From an uncultured Clostridia bacterium (GTDB lineage Bacteria > Bacillota > Clostridia > Christensenellales > Aristaeellaceae), in the NCBI GenBank assembly GCA_937906775.1, contig CALCUD010000090.1, forward strand, positions 1 to 37,328: a stretch of DNA of 37,328 bases, given 5' to 3'. A program made the position numbers and the translations under genes. A model generated the notes under the pieces. That model had not been told where the DNA came from. It saw nothing but the letters and a program-made list of their open reading frames with translations, and searched no databases. Positions 17,827 to 25,212 of this stretch are shown here, one piece after another (the stretch's first letter is position 1; each line of letters begins with the position of its first letter).

Positions 17827-17857
17827 TACAACAGGTCAGAAGTGCCAGACTGTTGTA
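17827..17857. promoter_or_regulatory. Inverted repeat, possible operator
   Basis: TACAACAG (17827-17834) and CTGTTGTA (17850-17857) are perfect inverse copies 15 bases apart, in the gap between the NagB-like and UroD-like genes. The spacing would suit a dimeric repressor site; no T-run supports a terminator. Confidence 0.35.
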
Positions 17858-17876
17858 CTTTAAATGTACCGACGGT

Positions 17877-18680
17877 TCAAAGCCCTTCGCCGATGCTCCG
17901 GGTTGTTACAAAACGGACACCCGGGCGGGTCCGCAGTAAGGTCGCCGGGATCTGGGCCTGGATCGGATCGTTGAAAACATGTTTTGCGATGCCGTGCTGC
18001 CAGTCGCGGTTGAGAGCGATATAGACGCTCTTCGCGGCAAGAATCTGTTTCATGCCGACAGTGATGCAGTATTCGGGCATTCCGCGAAGATCTCCGCGCT
18101 GATAGCCGTAGGCGTTGATGGTACGGGTTTCACGGGTGATGGGAAGAACCCGGGTTCCGAGCGCGGCAAACGCTTCGGGTGTGATGGGATCGTCGGCTTC
18201 CGCCGCCTCGTTGAAGGCGATGTGCCCGTTGATGCCCAGACCGCCGAAACAGGCTTCCGCGTTGCCTATATCAGCCAGCATTTTATCGTAGTCTGCTTCT
18301 TTGCCGGGTTCCGGGAAATGCCGATGGGATTCAGGCATCACCAGATCGGGACGGACCCGGCTGTAGAATTCACTGTTCATCCGGGCATGGAAGCTCATGT
18401 AATGATCGGGTGCAATCGGCTCGGTGGGGGTGATCAGATATTCGTCCATATTGAAGAAGTGTACATGGTGGAGCGGGATATCAAGATGGTTGACGATTTC
18501 AGCCAGAACGGGATACTGGTCTGTCGGACCGACGGGCACGATGAGAGCGCATTCGCGGTTTTCCTTCCGGCAGCGGACGATGATATCCAGCATACTCAGT
18601 GCCATATCCAAAAACAGATCGGGTTCTTTTTCCACGAGTTTCAGTTCCATGTCGCAATTTAGCGTACGAATATTCTCCAT
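17877..18680 (-). CDS. Divergent glucosamine-6-phosphate deaminase-like (NagB-like) protein, copy 1
   Basis: This 267-residue protein has the NagB/6-phosphogluconolactonase fold. The general-base aspartate context F-F-N-M-D-E-Y is intact (Asp79), as are His153 and Glu158 in G-I-N-G-H-I-A-F-N-E, with Asn151 at the position of Asp141 in the E. coli enzyme. The phosphate loop, P-T-G-G-T-P in E. coli, reads P-V-G-P-T-D-Q-Y here, and residues aligned with Arg172 and Lys208 appear to be Tyr and Trp. The fold is sure, but deamination of glucosamine-6-phosphate is not. It lies 16 bases after NagA with its own AAGGAGA site, so it is co-transcribed. A paralogue lies upstream of NagA. Confidence 0.85.
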   Translation of the reverse strand: MENIRTLNCDMELKLVEKEPDLFLDMALSMLDIIVRCRKENRECALIVPVGPTDQYPVLAEIVNHLDIPLHHVHFFNMDEYLITPTEPIAPDHYMSFHARMNSEFYSRVRPDLVMPESHRHFPEPGKEADYDKMLADIGNAEACFGGLGINGHIAFNEAAEADDPITPEAFAALGTRVLPITRETRTINAYGYQRGDLRGMPEYCITVGMKQILAAKSVYIALNRDWQHGIAKHVFNDPIQAQIPATLLRTRPGVRFVTTRSIGEGL

Positions 18681-18696
18681 GGTACATTCTCCTTTT

Positions 18697-19878
18697 TCAT
18701 TTGTTTTCAGCAGTTAATACACCGTTCGTCCAGACCCGGCGAACGTTGAAATCCGAATCCATAACTACGATGTCCGCATCCTTGCCAGTTTCCAGGCTTC
18801 CGGTCCGACCGTCCACATGGCTCAGACGGGCCGGCGTCAGGCTCAGCATCCGGCTGACATCCGTGAGCGGGATGCCGTATTTCACATGAGCAGTCCGGAG
18901 ACACCTGTCCATGGTACAAATGCTTCCGGCGTAGGAGGACAGATCGGTCAGCTGTGCGACATCATCCTTGACGACAACGGGCGTTCCTCCGATTTTCGGA
19001 CCGAGAATGCTTTGTACATCGTTTGTTCCGGCAGCACGCATGGCGTCCGTGATCAGGCACATGCGATCCGGTCCTTTAATCCGGTAGGCCAGCAACATGG
19101 ATTCCCGCGGAATATGGCATCCGTCGCTGATCAGCTCTATTGTTACGTCATCCCGGATATAGGTCGCTTCAATGATCCCGGAATGCACGATCCCGTTTTC
19201 TTTATGAAATGTCGTGCAGGCGTTATAGAAATGTGTTACATGGCTGAATCCCCAGTCGTAGGCCTGCAGTGCGCGGGTCGCGTTACAGCCGGAATGGGCC
19301 AGGGAACAGAGAACGCCGTTTTCTTTCATGACCCGGGCGAACAGATCCATGTTTTCCAGTTCCGGCGCCGCGTCCCACCGGAGAATGTGTCCCTGCGCGC
19401 GCTTCAGAACCCGTTCCAGATAATCCCGGGAAGGAATCCGTTCCTCGGAAATCGGTTGGGCGCCTTTTTTCGCGGCGGAGAAAAAAGGCCCCTCAAGATG
19501 CAGTCCCAAAACCTTCGCTCCGCCGGTCGGACTATCCAGCTGATCCAGATACATATCAATGGCGGTATCGAGCAGACTGTCGGCGCAGGTCATGGTGGTG
19601 GCAACCAACGCGGTTGTTCCGTGGGCGTTGTGGGCGCGTGCCACGGTTTTCAGGGAATCCGGTTCGGTATCCATAAAGTCCGCGCCACCGCCGCCGTGGA
19701 CGTGCAGATCAATGAAACCGGGCAGAATATAGCCGCCTTCCGCGTCTGATACGGGAACGCCGTCGGGACAGGGAATATTCAGAGCGGCGATCTTTCCGTC
19801 ACGAACCAGAACGGAGCCGTTGCTCACGACTCCGTTCGGCAGTACGGTCCTGCCGTTTCCGATCCATACCGTATTCAT
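18697..19878 (-). CDS. nagA: N-acetylglucosamine-6-phosphate deacetylase
   Basis: This 393-residue amidohydrolase removes acetate from GlcNAc-6-phosphate in the cytoplasm, giving glucosamine-6-phosphate. Signatures in order: G-F-I-D-L-H-V-H-G-G (metal site), L-H-L-E-G-P-F-F-S (metal-binding Glu), S-L-A-H-S-G-C-N-A-T and T-H-F-Y-N-A (metal histidines), E-L-I-S-D-G-C-H, and L-I-T-D-A-M with the catalytic Asp. The length is normal for the family. ATG 19878 has GAGGAA seven bases upstream, and the gene begins 15 bases after the upstream NagB-like gene. The flanking NagB-like proteins should use its product or a related amino sugar, although both lack standard phosphate-binding residues. Confidence 0.94.
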   Translation of the reverse strand: MNTVWIGNGRTVLPNGVVSNGSVLVRDGKIAALNIPCPDGVPVSDAEGGYILPGFIDLHVHGGGGADFMDTEPDSLKTVARAHNAHGTTALVATTMTCADSLLDTAIDMYLDQLDSPTGGAKVLGLHLEGPFFSAAKKGAQPISEERIPSRDYLERVLKRAQGHILRWDAAPELENMDLFARVMKENGVLCSLAHSGCNATRALQAYDWGFSHVTHFYNACTTFHKENGIVHSGIIEATYIRDDVTIELISDGCHIPRESMLLAYRIKGPDRMCLITDAMRAAGTNDVQSILGPKIGGTPVVVKDDVAQLTDLSSYAGSICTMDRCLRTAHVKYGIPLTDVSRMLSLTPARLSHVDGRTGSLETGKDADIVVMDSDFNVRRVWTNGVLTAENK

Positions 19879-19893
19879 ACAGATATTCCTCGC

Positions 19894-20745
19894 TTATTTG
19901 TTATAGACGCGGATTTCGGGGACAACAGGATTCTCTGCAGCGAGACGGACGGAATAGATTTTTGCGTCCGGATGATTCTGGAACAGGGATACCGGCACAT
20001 GGCAGGAAACCGGGCCGTGAAGCGCTTTACGCAGCATGGCGGCGTTCCAGTCACGGGGCATGCACATCCGGATCTTACGGGCGAAGTTGATTTCCTTCAT
20101 TCCGACGGTGATGCACCACTCCGGAATAGCGTCAAGATCGGCGCCGGCGTTCATGAAGGCGTTGATCGTGCGGGTTTCGCGGGCGATTTTCAGACAGCGG
20201 GTAGGACGGGCCAGAAATTCTTCGTCGGTGCATTCCTCACCGGGTTCCGGCGGTTCGTTGAAGGCGATATGACCGGTGATACCGACGCCGCCCCAGCACA
20301 TATCCAGCTTGCCATGTTCCTGAATGACTTCCCAGATGCGGCCTTCGTTCCCGGGTTCAGGGAAGAAACGCTGTGCTTCGGGAACATTCAGTTCCGGCTT
20401 GATCTGACTGTAGAAAATCCGGTCCATACCGCCTCTGAAGGACAGGGGATCACTCTTGTCCAGATATTGTTTGTTGTTATCCAGATATTCGTCCATATTG
20501 AAGAACCAGCAATTTTTCAGGCTGATGTTGCGTTCATTGATCTGGTCGACCAGACGGGCGTAAGGCCCCAGAGGGCCATAAGGGATGATCATCAGGGTTT
20601 CTTCGCCCTTTTTGTTGTTTTCTTCGATCAGGTCGGCCACTTCGATGGCCATTTTCCAGTACAGATCCACTTCGGTTTCGCAGATCTCGACTTTGATGTT
20701 ACTGCCTTTGCCCAGTTCACTGGCGGGAACGGTTCTGTAATCCAT
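19894..20745 (-). CDS. Divergent glucosamine-6-phosphate deaminase-like (NagB-like) protein, copy 2
   Basis: This 283-residue paralogue of the other NagB-like protein shares F-F-N-M-D-E-Y (Asp85), F-F-P-E-P-G, G-H-I-A-F-N-E (His159, Glu164), R-E-T-R-T-I-N-A and the late C-I-T-V-G-M-K. The residue matching E. coli Asp141 is Thr157, an unusual replacement at an active-site position, and the phosphate loop reads P-Y-G-P-L-G-P-Y instead of P-T-G-G-T-P. The positions of Arg172 and Lys208 also appear changed. It heads the operon, with AAGGAG nine bases before ATG 20745 and a promoter just upstream. A changed or non-phosphorylated substrate is an inference from the missing ligands. Confidence 0.85.
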   Translation of the reverse strand: MDYRTVPASELGKGSNIKVEICETEVDLYWKMAIEVADLIEENNKKGEETLMIIPYGPLGPYARLVDQINERNISLKNCWFFNMDEYLDNNKQYLDKSDPLSFRGGMDRIFYSQIKPELNVPEAQRFFPEPGNEGRIWEVIQEHGKLDMCWGGVGITGHIAFNEPPEPGEECTDEEFLARPTRCLKIARETRTINAFMNAGADLDAIPEWCITVGMKEINFARKIRMCMPRDWNAAMLRKALHGPVSCHVPVSLFQNHPDAKIYSVRLAAENPVVPEIRVYNK

Positions 20746-20772
20746 GACGATACACTCCTTGCTTTTTATTTT

Positions 20773-20790
20773 TATCGGAAAAAACCGATA
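20773..20790. promoter_or_regulatory. Short inverted repeat in the leader of the amino-sugar operon
   Basis: TATCGG (20773-20778) and CCGATA (20785-20790) flank six A residues, between the minus-strand promoter and the first start codon. It could be a repressor site or a small leader hairpin. Confidence 0.3.
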
Positions 20791-20810
20791 TCTGTTGCTT
20801 ATCAGTGCAT

Positions 20811-20840
20811 ATTATAGTACAGGAAGCCTGAGCGTGACTA
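20811..20840 (-). promoter_or_regulatory. Promoter for the amino-sugar operon
   Basis: On the minus strand a perfect TATAAT (20816-20811) lies 18 bases after a TAGTCA box (20840-20835). It would start a transcript about 60 bases before the first NagB-like gene. Confidence 0.6.
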
Positions 20841-20862
20841 TTAACAGAATTACCGAAAACCT

Positions 20863-20892
20863 TTGCAAAAATGATGAATGATATTGTATACT
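20863..20892 (+). promoter_or_regulatory. Candidate promoter for the response regulator gene
   Basis: TTGCAA (20863-20868) and TATACT (20887-20892) are 18 bases apart, about 75 bases before the start codon and divergent from the amino-sugar promoter, whose -35 box is 23 bases away. Confidence 0.5.
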
Positions 20893-20966
20893 GAAAAGGA
20901 AATTCAGATGATATTGTTTATAGCCGCATCTGGTGGTATATGGCAGCGGTGGAAGGAGTGTCCGTG

Positions 20967-22487
20967 ATGATTCCGGCAAAAGCGGTGATCGTGGAAGATA
21001 ATCTGATCACGGTCCGATCCCTGGAGAAAACGATCGACTGGACCGGCTTGGGCTGTGAACTGGCCGGAATTGCGAATGACGGCGAGAGCGGAAAGAACCT
21101 GATTCTCAGCATCCGGCCGGACATTGTGCTGACCGATATTCATATGCCCAACAAGGATGGCCTTCAGATGATTGAGGAGATTCGTGCCGAGATGCCGGAA
21201 CTGACCGTGATCATTCTGACGGGCTACGATCAGTTTCAATATGCCAGCCGGGCTATCAAACTGAGCGTATTTGACTATATTCTGAAGCCAATCCGCAACA
21301 ATGAGGTGGAAGGAGCTATACGCCGCGCACTGGAACAGCGGAAGCGCACGCAACAGGGCGCCGAAGCCATTGCCGAGGCGGATAAACTTCTGGCGAAGGC
21401 CCAGTTGCTTTCCCTGCTGACGAATATGAGCCATACCGGTCAGGATGTCAGCCGGATGATGGATGACGCCGGTCTGAGCAGTGAAGCTTATTATCTGATG
21501 ATCTTTCAGCCTGAGGAAGCCGGAAGCGTTCCCCAGCCTATTCTGAACGGAATGGAGAGCTTGCTGACGGAGAACCGGACTCCGGCGATTTCCGTGGTTC
21601 TTTATGATTCCGTTGTGCTTTATCTTCGCCGGAATGACAGTTCCGACGCATGGATGGATGAGGCGGAGGACCTTTGCGATCTGATACGGGAACGCGTCCC
21701 CGCAGGAATGAATATCGGGATCAGCCGGCTGGAAACCTCCAAGCATCGCATCCGGCAGGCTTATCAGGAAGCGCGTCAGGCGTTGTATGAGAGCGCGATG
21801 AATGCCGGGTCGTACGCCCGGGTCTTCTACAATGAGAACACAGTTCACAACAGCGGACTGCTCGCCGGGATGAGACGCCGGGTAGATGAACTGGCGGAGC
21901 AGGCGGAGCTGTCGGACGCAAGCGCAGACGCGGCGGCTTCGGAGTTGATTCGTATCAGCGGCTCCCAGTACAGCCAGCTGAGAGCATTGGTTTCCCTGTA
22001 TGCCATGCTCCTGAGCAAAAAATTCCCCTGCAGTCAATCTGCCGCGGTAGACAAGGCACTGAGCCTGACCTGGTTCGTGACCGATGAGGAGCAGGTGTCT
22101 TCCGTTCTCCGGCAGGTTTGTGCCGCATTGCAGGAAGGCCGGGAGAAACCGGAAGAGCAATGTTCCCTGCTGACCCGGAATGTGTTGGATTATATCCGTC
22201 TTCATGGGGCAGATAAGCTGTCTCTGAGCGATGTGGCGGATCGCTTCCATGTCAGCGCGAACTATCTGTCCGCGTTGGTGAGAAAAGAAACGGGCATTAC
22301 TTTTCATGACCATATTATCAACGTAAAAATGGATATTGCCCATACTATGCTTGCCGATCCCCGGATTCTGGTGGAGGAAGTTGCCTATGCCGTCGGGTAC
22401 AGCAATTATGTTTCCTTCTATAATGTTTTCAAACAAAAAGAAGGGATGACGCCCACAGAATACCGGAACAGACTTGCCCGGCAGTGA
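20967..22487 (+). CDS. YesN-type response regulator, receiver plus AraC-type DNA-binding domain
   Basis: This 506-residue transcription factor has an N-terminal receiver domain (1-120): acidic pair Glu10-Asp11, phospho-acceptor Asp57 (L-T-D-I-H-M-P), Thr85 and Lys107 (L-K-P-I). A middle region of about 270 residues of unknown fold follows, then an AraC-type double helix-turn-helix at about 405-500 (L-S-D-V-A-D-R-F-H-V-S, then V-A-Y-A-V-G-Y-S-N-Y). In Firmicutes such proteins usually pair with a YesM-type kinase next door and control sugar transporters; here no kinase is adjacent. ATG 20967 has GGAAGGAG eight bases upstream; GTG 20964 is also possible. It is divergent from the amino-sugar operon, which is a plausible target. 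Confidence 0.93.
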   Translation: MIPAKAVIVEDNLITVRSLEKTIDWTGLGCELAGIANDGESGKNLILSIRPDIVLTDIHMPNKDGLQMIEEIRAEMPELTVIILTGYDQFQYASRAIKLSVFDYILKPIRNNEVEGAIRRALEQRKRTQQGAEAIAEADKLLAKAQLLSLLTNMSHTGQDVSRMMDDAGLSSEAYYLMIFQPEEAGSVPQPILNGMESLLTENRTPAISVVLYDSVVLYLRRNDSSDAWMDEAEDLCDLIRERVPAGMNIGISRLETSKHRIRQAYQEARQALYESAMNAGSYARVFYNENTVHNSGLLAGMRRRVDELAEQAELSDASADAAASELIRISGSQYSQLRALVSLYAMLLSKKFPCSQSAAVDKALSLTWFVTDEEQVSSVLRQVCAALQEGREKPEEQCSLLTRNVLDYIRLHGADKLSLSDVADRFHVSANYLSALVRKETGITFHDHIINVKMDIAHTMLADPRILVEEVAYAVGYSNYVSFYNVFKQKEGMTPTEYRNRLARQ

Positions 22488-23372
22488 TCACAGGTTGATG
22501 ACGATCATCGCGGCCAAAGTAAGCAGCATTCCCGTCAATTCCTTTGGAGTTGGCTTTTCCCGAAGAACAAGCGAACTGTAGAGCTGGTTGATGACCAGCA
22601 CGATTCCGCTGCTCATCGGATAAAGGATTCCGGCAGGAATGCTGACGGCGGCTTTTGTTCGGAAAAAATCCACAAAAAAGAGAGAAACCGACAAAAAAAT
22701 GACGGTAGGAGCCGTCTTCCTCCACAGGAAGGCGGCCCGCTTTTTTATACGGTCTTTTCGGTTGATCAGCAGAAGACTTCCTAACAAAACGGAAGCAAAT
22801 ACATAGGTCAGCAAATTGAAGAACGCGATATTTCCACCGGGAACTGAATAGACATAGAGTTTTTGGACAAAGGACATCATTCCGCAGGACAGAAACATGA
22901 GTGTCAGGTAAAGGATATCTTTCGGGGTCATTTTACCGTTCAGACTTCTGTTATAGGAGCATAAAAGGACGGACGCGACGAGGAAGAGGGCCAGGCCGAT
23001 CAGATGCTGGGTCAGGATCGGTTCGCCGAAACAGATATAGGCCAGAATGACCGGAATCAGATTTGCAGCGGAGCCGAGAACGGTCAGCGTCATCAGCGCT
23101 CCGGTCCGAAGCGCCAGCAGCCAGCTGACCATAAAGACGGACATCGTTCCCCCGGAAAGCAGCGGAATCCAAAGAATCGCTGCGACAGAAGATGGAGTGC
23201 TTTCAGAGGACAGCGGTACCATAATACATCCGCAGATTACGCACAGTACGGTCCGGAACAGATTCAGGATCAGTGAATCCCGAAAACCTCCGGAAATCCG
23301 GCTCAGATTTTTGCTCAGGCAGCCCTTGGCTCCGTCCAGCAGGGCGGAGAGCAGTAAATAAATATAGTTCAT
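22488..23372 (-). CDS. DMT/EamA-like membrane transporter
   Basis: This 294-residue protein is strongly hydrophobic with about ten membrane segments in two similar halves, as expected for the drug/metabolite transporter superfamily; the segment V-L-G-S-A-A-N-L-I-P-V-I-L-A-Y-I-C-F-G-E-P-I and the related late E-K-P-T-P-K-E-L are typical EamA half-ends. The transported compound cannot be predicted. It converges on the response regulator: the two stop codons abut (TGA then TCA) with no base and no terminator between them. No clear ribosome-binding site precedes ATG 23372, so the true start may lie elsewhere or translation may be weak. Confidence 0.8.
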   Translation of the reverse strand: MNYIYLLLSALLDGAKGCLSKNLSRISGGFRDSLILNLFRTVLCVICGCIMVPLSSESTPSSVAAILWIPLLSGGTMSVFMVSWLLALRTGALMTLTVLGSAANLIPVILAYICFGEPILTQHLIGLALFLVASVLLCSYNRSLNGKMTPKDILYLTLMFLSCGMMSFVQKLYVYSVPGGNIAFFNLLTYVFASVLLGSLLLINRKDRIKKRAAFLWRKTAPTVIFLSVSLFFVDFFRTKAAVSIPAGILYPMSSGIVLVINQLYSSLVLREKPTPKELTGMLLTLAAMIVINL

Positions 23373-23674
23373 GACGGTTGTATGGCCGGATGCACAGAGC
23401 TACCCGACCGCCTCCAAATTTTTCACATGTATTTTATCCCGCTTTTCTCCGGGTGAACATGAAGTGAATTTATGATTTTATGGAGCGGTTTTTCTTTTTT
23501 TTGGCGGAAGAACCTGCATGACAGTCCTCCGGAATATCGGATTATGGCACTGTATATAATGTAAGAATCGGAAAGAAACAGCCCATACAGTCTATTTCAA
23601 CGTGATAAATATTATATATTTTTCAATAATTTGAATACATTTTCTCCGGAGATGATTCATGACATAATAATCAC
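23373..23674. other. Intergenic region upstream of the third transporter, no gene seen
   Basis: About 300 bases without a credible gene. The segment 23590-23660 is very AT-rich and contains several TATAAT-like strings, including a TATAAT near 23554 and a CATAAT near 23663, but none has a convincing -35 partner. The divergent DMT gene and the transporter operon must both be started from here or nearby. A regulated promoter that needs an activator would fit but is not shown. Confidence 0.5.
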
Positions 23675-23758
23675 AACGAAAGGGGACGTCTGTTCTCGTT
23701 CCCCCTGATTCGTTCATAGCGGCGGGTGGCCGCGAAAAATATGTCGGGCAAAATGCCC
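23675..23758 (+). promoter_or_regulatory. Structured mRNA leader of the third transporter operon
   Basis: Three hairpins can be drawn in a row: AACGAA-(A)GGGGA with TCCCC-TTCGTT (23675-23714), GCGGC with GCCGC (23719-23733), and GGGC with GCCC around AAAAT (23746-23758). The last one abuts AAGGAGG. No T-run follows any of them. They may stabilise the message or control initiation. Confidence 0.4.
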
Positions 23759-23773
23759 AAGGAGGAAAACCTC

Positions 23774-25090
23774 ATGAAGAAACTGGTATCTCTGCTTCTG
23801 GTTCTGGCGATGGTTTTCGCCATGACGTCCTTCGCCTTCGCGGACGATGAGAACGTCATCGTTGTTTACCACTACATGGTCGAAGGTCAGAAGGCCGGCG
23901 CTATGGAAGAAATCCAGGCCCGTTTCGCTGAACTGCATCCCGAACTGAACATCAAGTGGGACAACCGCGCGATCTCCCAGGGCGGTTCCCCGAACTACTT
24001 TGACGCTCTGAACACCGGCATCCTGGCCGGCGAAGACATCACCCTGATGATGGGCAATCCCGGAACCTATGTTGACCTGATCAATGAAGGCTACGTCCTG
24101 GATCTGACCGGTGACGAAGCTGTCATGAGCATGGGCCTTGGCGCTGCTGACCTGGCTGACTGCGGTCTGGACGGACACCTCTATGCCTATCCCGTGGACT
24201 TCAAGTCCTGGGGCGCCTTCTATAACACCAAGATGTTCGAAGAACACGGCTGGACCATTCCTACCACCAAGACCGAAATGCTCGCGCTGTGCCAGACGAT
24301 CGCCGATGCCGGTATCACCCCCTGGGCGAACTGGTATGCTGACGGTGCTTCTGCCGACATTGAAAACCGTATCGTAATCTGGACCAAGGCCGTTGCCGAC
24401 GGACAGCTGGATATGTATGTCAAGCTGATGAACGGCGAAGCCAAGATCGCTGACTATCCTTACTTCAAGGAAGCCATCGAATACTGGGGAGAACGCATTG
24501 GCGCCGGCAAGGGCTGGGCTCGTCCCGATGCTCTGTCCAACGGTCAGACCGAAGCGAATGAAGTGTTTATTTCCGGTCAGGCTGCCATGCTGTTCCAGGG
24601 CACCTGGAACATCGGCTCCATCGAAGAGAAGATTGCCGGCTCCGATTTCGAATACGGCTTCTTCGTAGTTCCCATGGATGACGAAGGAACGGATTATCTG
24701 AACACCCAGGTTGACCAGGCCTTCATGGTCAATGCCAAGTCCAGCCATGTCGAAATCGGCAAGGCCTTCATGGAATACTGGCTGGGCAACGAAATGGGCT
24801 TCTGGTCTGACGCGACCTTCCAGCCCTGCATCACCGGCGCGACCACCGAGAATACCGTGCCGTTGCTGAAGACCCTGCTGGGCGCCAAGGCCGGTGGCAA
24901 CACTTCCGGTTACGGCAACTTCGACCGTCAGCTGACCAGCGCTTTCATCAACGCTTTCCGTAAGGCTCTGTATGCTTATGCTTCCTGGGCCTGCACCGGT
25001 GTTGAAACCAGCGGTGTATCCGATGCTGATACCTGCATTACCTACATGCAGGAACTGTTCGACGAAGAAATCGCTCAGGCGGGTCTGTAA
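23774..25090 (+). CDS. Extracellular sugar-binding protein of the third transporter
   Basis: This 438-residue secreted binding protein is of the family 1 (CUT1) type. Residues 1-24 form a Sec signal peptide (M-K-K-L-V, hydrophobic core, F-A-F-A before D-D-E); there is no lipobox cysteine. The mature chain opens with V-I-V-V-Y-H-Y and includes an I-Q-A-R-F-A-E-L-H-P-E-L-N-I helix-strand unit typical of oligosaccharide-binding proteins, then an A-A-M-L-F-Q-G-T-W-N segment near the ligand cleft. ATG 23774 lies eight bases after AAGGAGG; an upstream in-frame start at 23726 would bury the signal peptide. It heads an operon of binding protein, two permeases and perhaps a kinase. Ligand unknown. Confidence 0.92.
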   Translation: MKKLVSLLLVLAMVFAMTSFAFADDENVIVVYHYMVEGQKAGAMEEIQARFAELHPELNIKWDNRAISQGGSPNYFDALNTGILAGEDITLMMGNPGTYVDLINEGYVLDLTGDEAVMSMGLGAADLADCGLDGHLYAYPVDFKSWGAFYNTKMFEEHGWTIPTTKTEMLALCQTIADAGITPWANWYADGASADIENRIVIWTKAVADGQLDMYVKLMNGEAKIADYPYFKEAIEYWGERIGAGKGWARPDALSNGQTEANEVFISGQAAMLFQGTWNIGSIEEKIAGSDFEYGFFVVPMDDEGTDYLNTQVDQAFMVNAKSSHVEIGKAFMEYWLGNEMGFWSDATFQPCITGATTENTVPLLKTLLGAKAGGNTSGYGNFDRQLTSAFINAFRKALYAYASWACTGVETSGVSDADTCITYMQELFDEEIAQAGL

Positions 25091-25125
25091 TCGGACGATT
25101 GCTTTGACGGTGTAAATTAACCTGC

Positions 25126-25167
25126 AGGCGGCCGGTTGTCTCACGGACGGCCGGCCGCCTCTTTCTT
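25126..25167 (+). terminator. Attenuator-like hairpin between binding protein and permeases
   Basis: A perfect 10-bp stem (25126-25135 with 25151-25160, AGGCGGCCGG/CCGGCCGCCT) is followed by CTTTCTTCC. As at 520-570 it lies directly after a binding-protein gene, so partial termination is likely. Confidence 0.7.
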
Positions 25168-25212
25168 CCGGAATTCCGGTGCCACTACGACGAAAGAGAA
25201 GTGACAGACTTC

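Noticed and set aside
20746..20966. Possible riboswitch in the leader of the amino-sugar operon, such as a glucosamine-related element
   Set aside because: The leader is only about 60 bases, far too short for a glmS-type ribozyme, and holds a single six-pair hairpin.
20904..22436. 510-codon minus-strand frame opposite the response regulator
   Set aside because: The plus strand has complete receiver and AraC motifs; the reverse frame has none.
23714..25144. 476-codon minus-strand frame opposite the third binding protein
   Set aside because: It is a shadow of a gene with signal peptide, ribosome site and family sequence on the plus strand.
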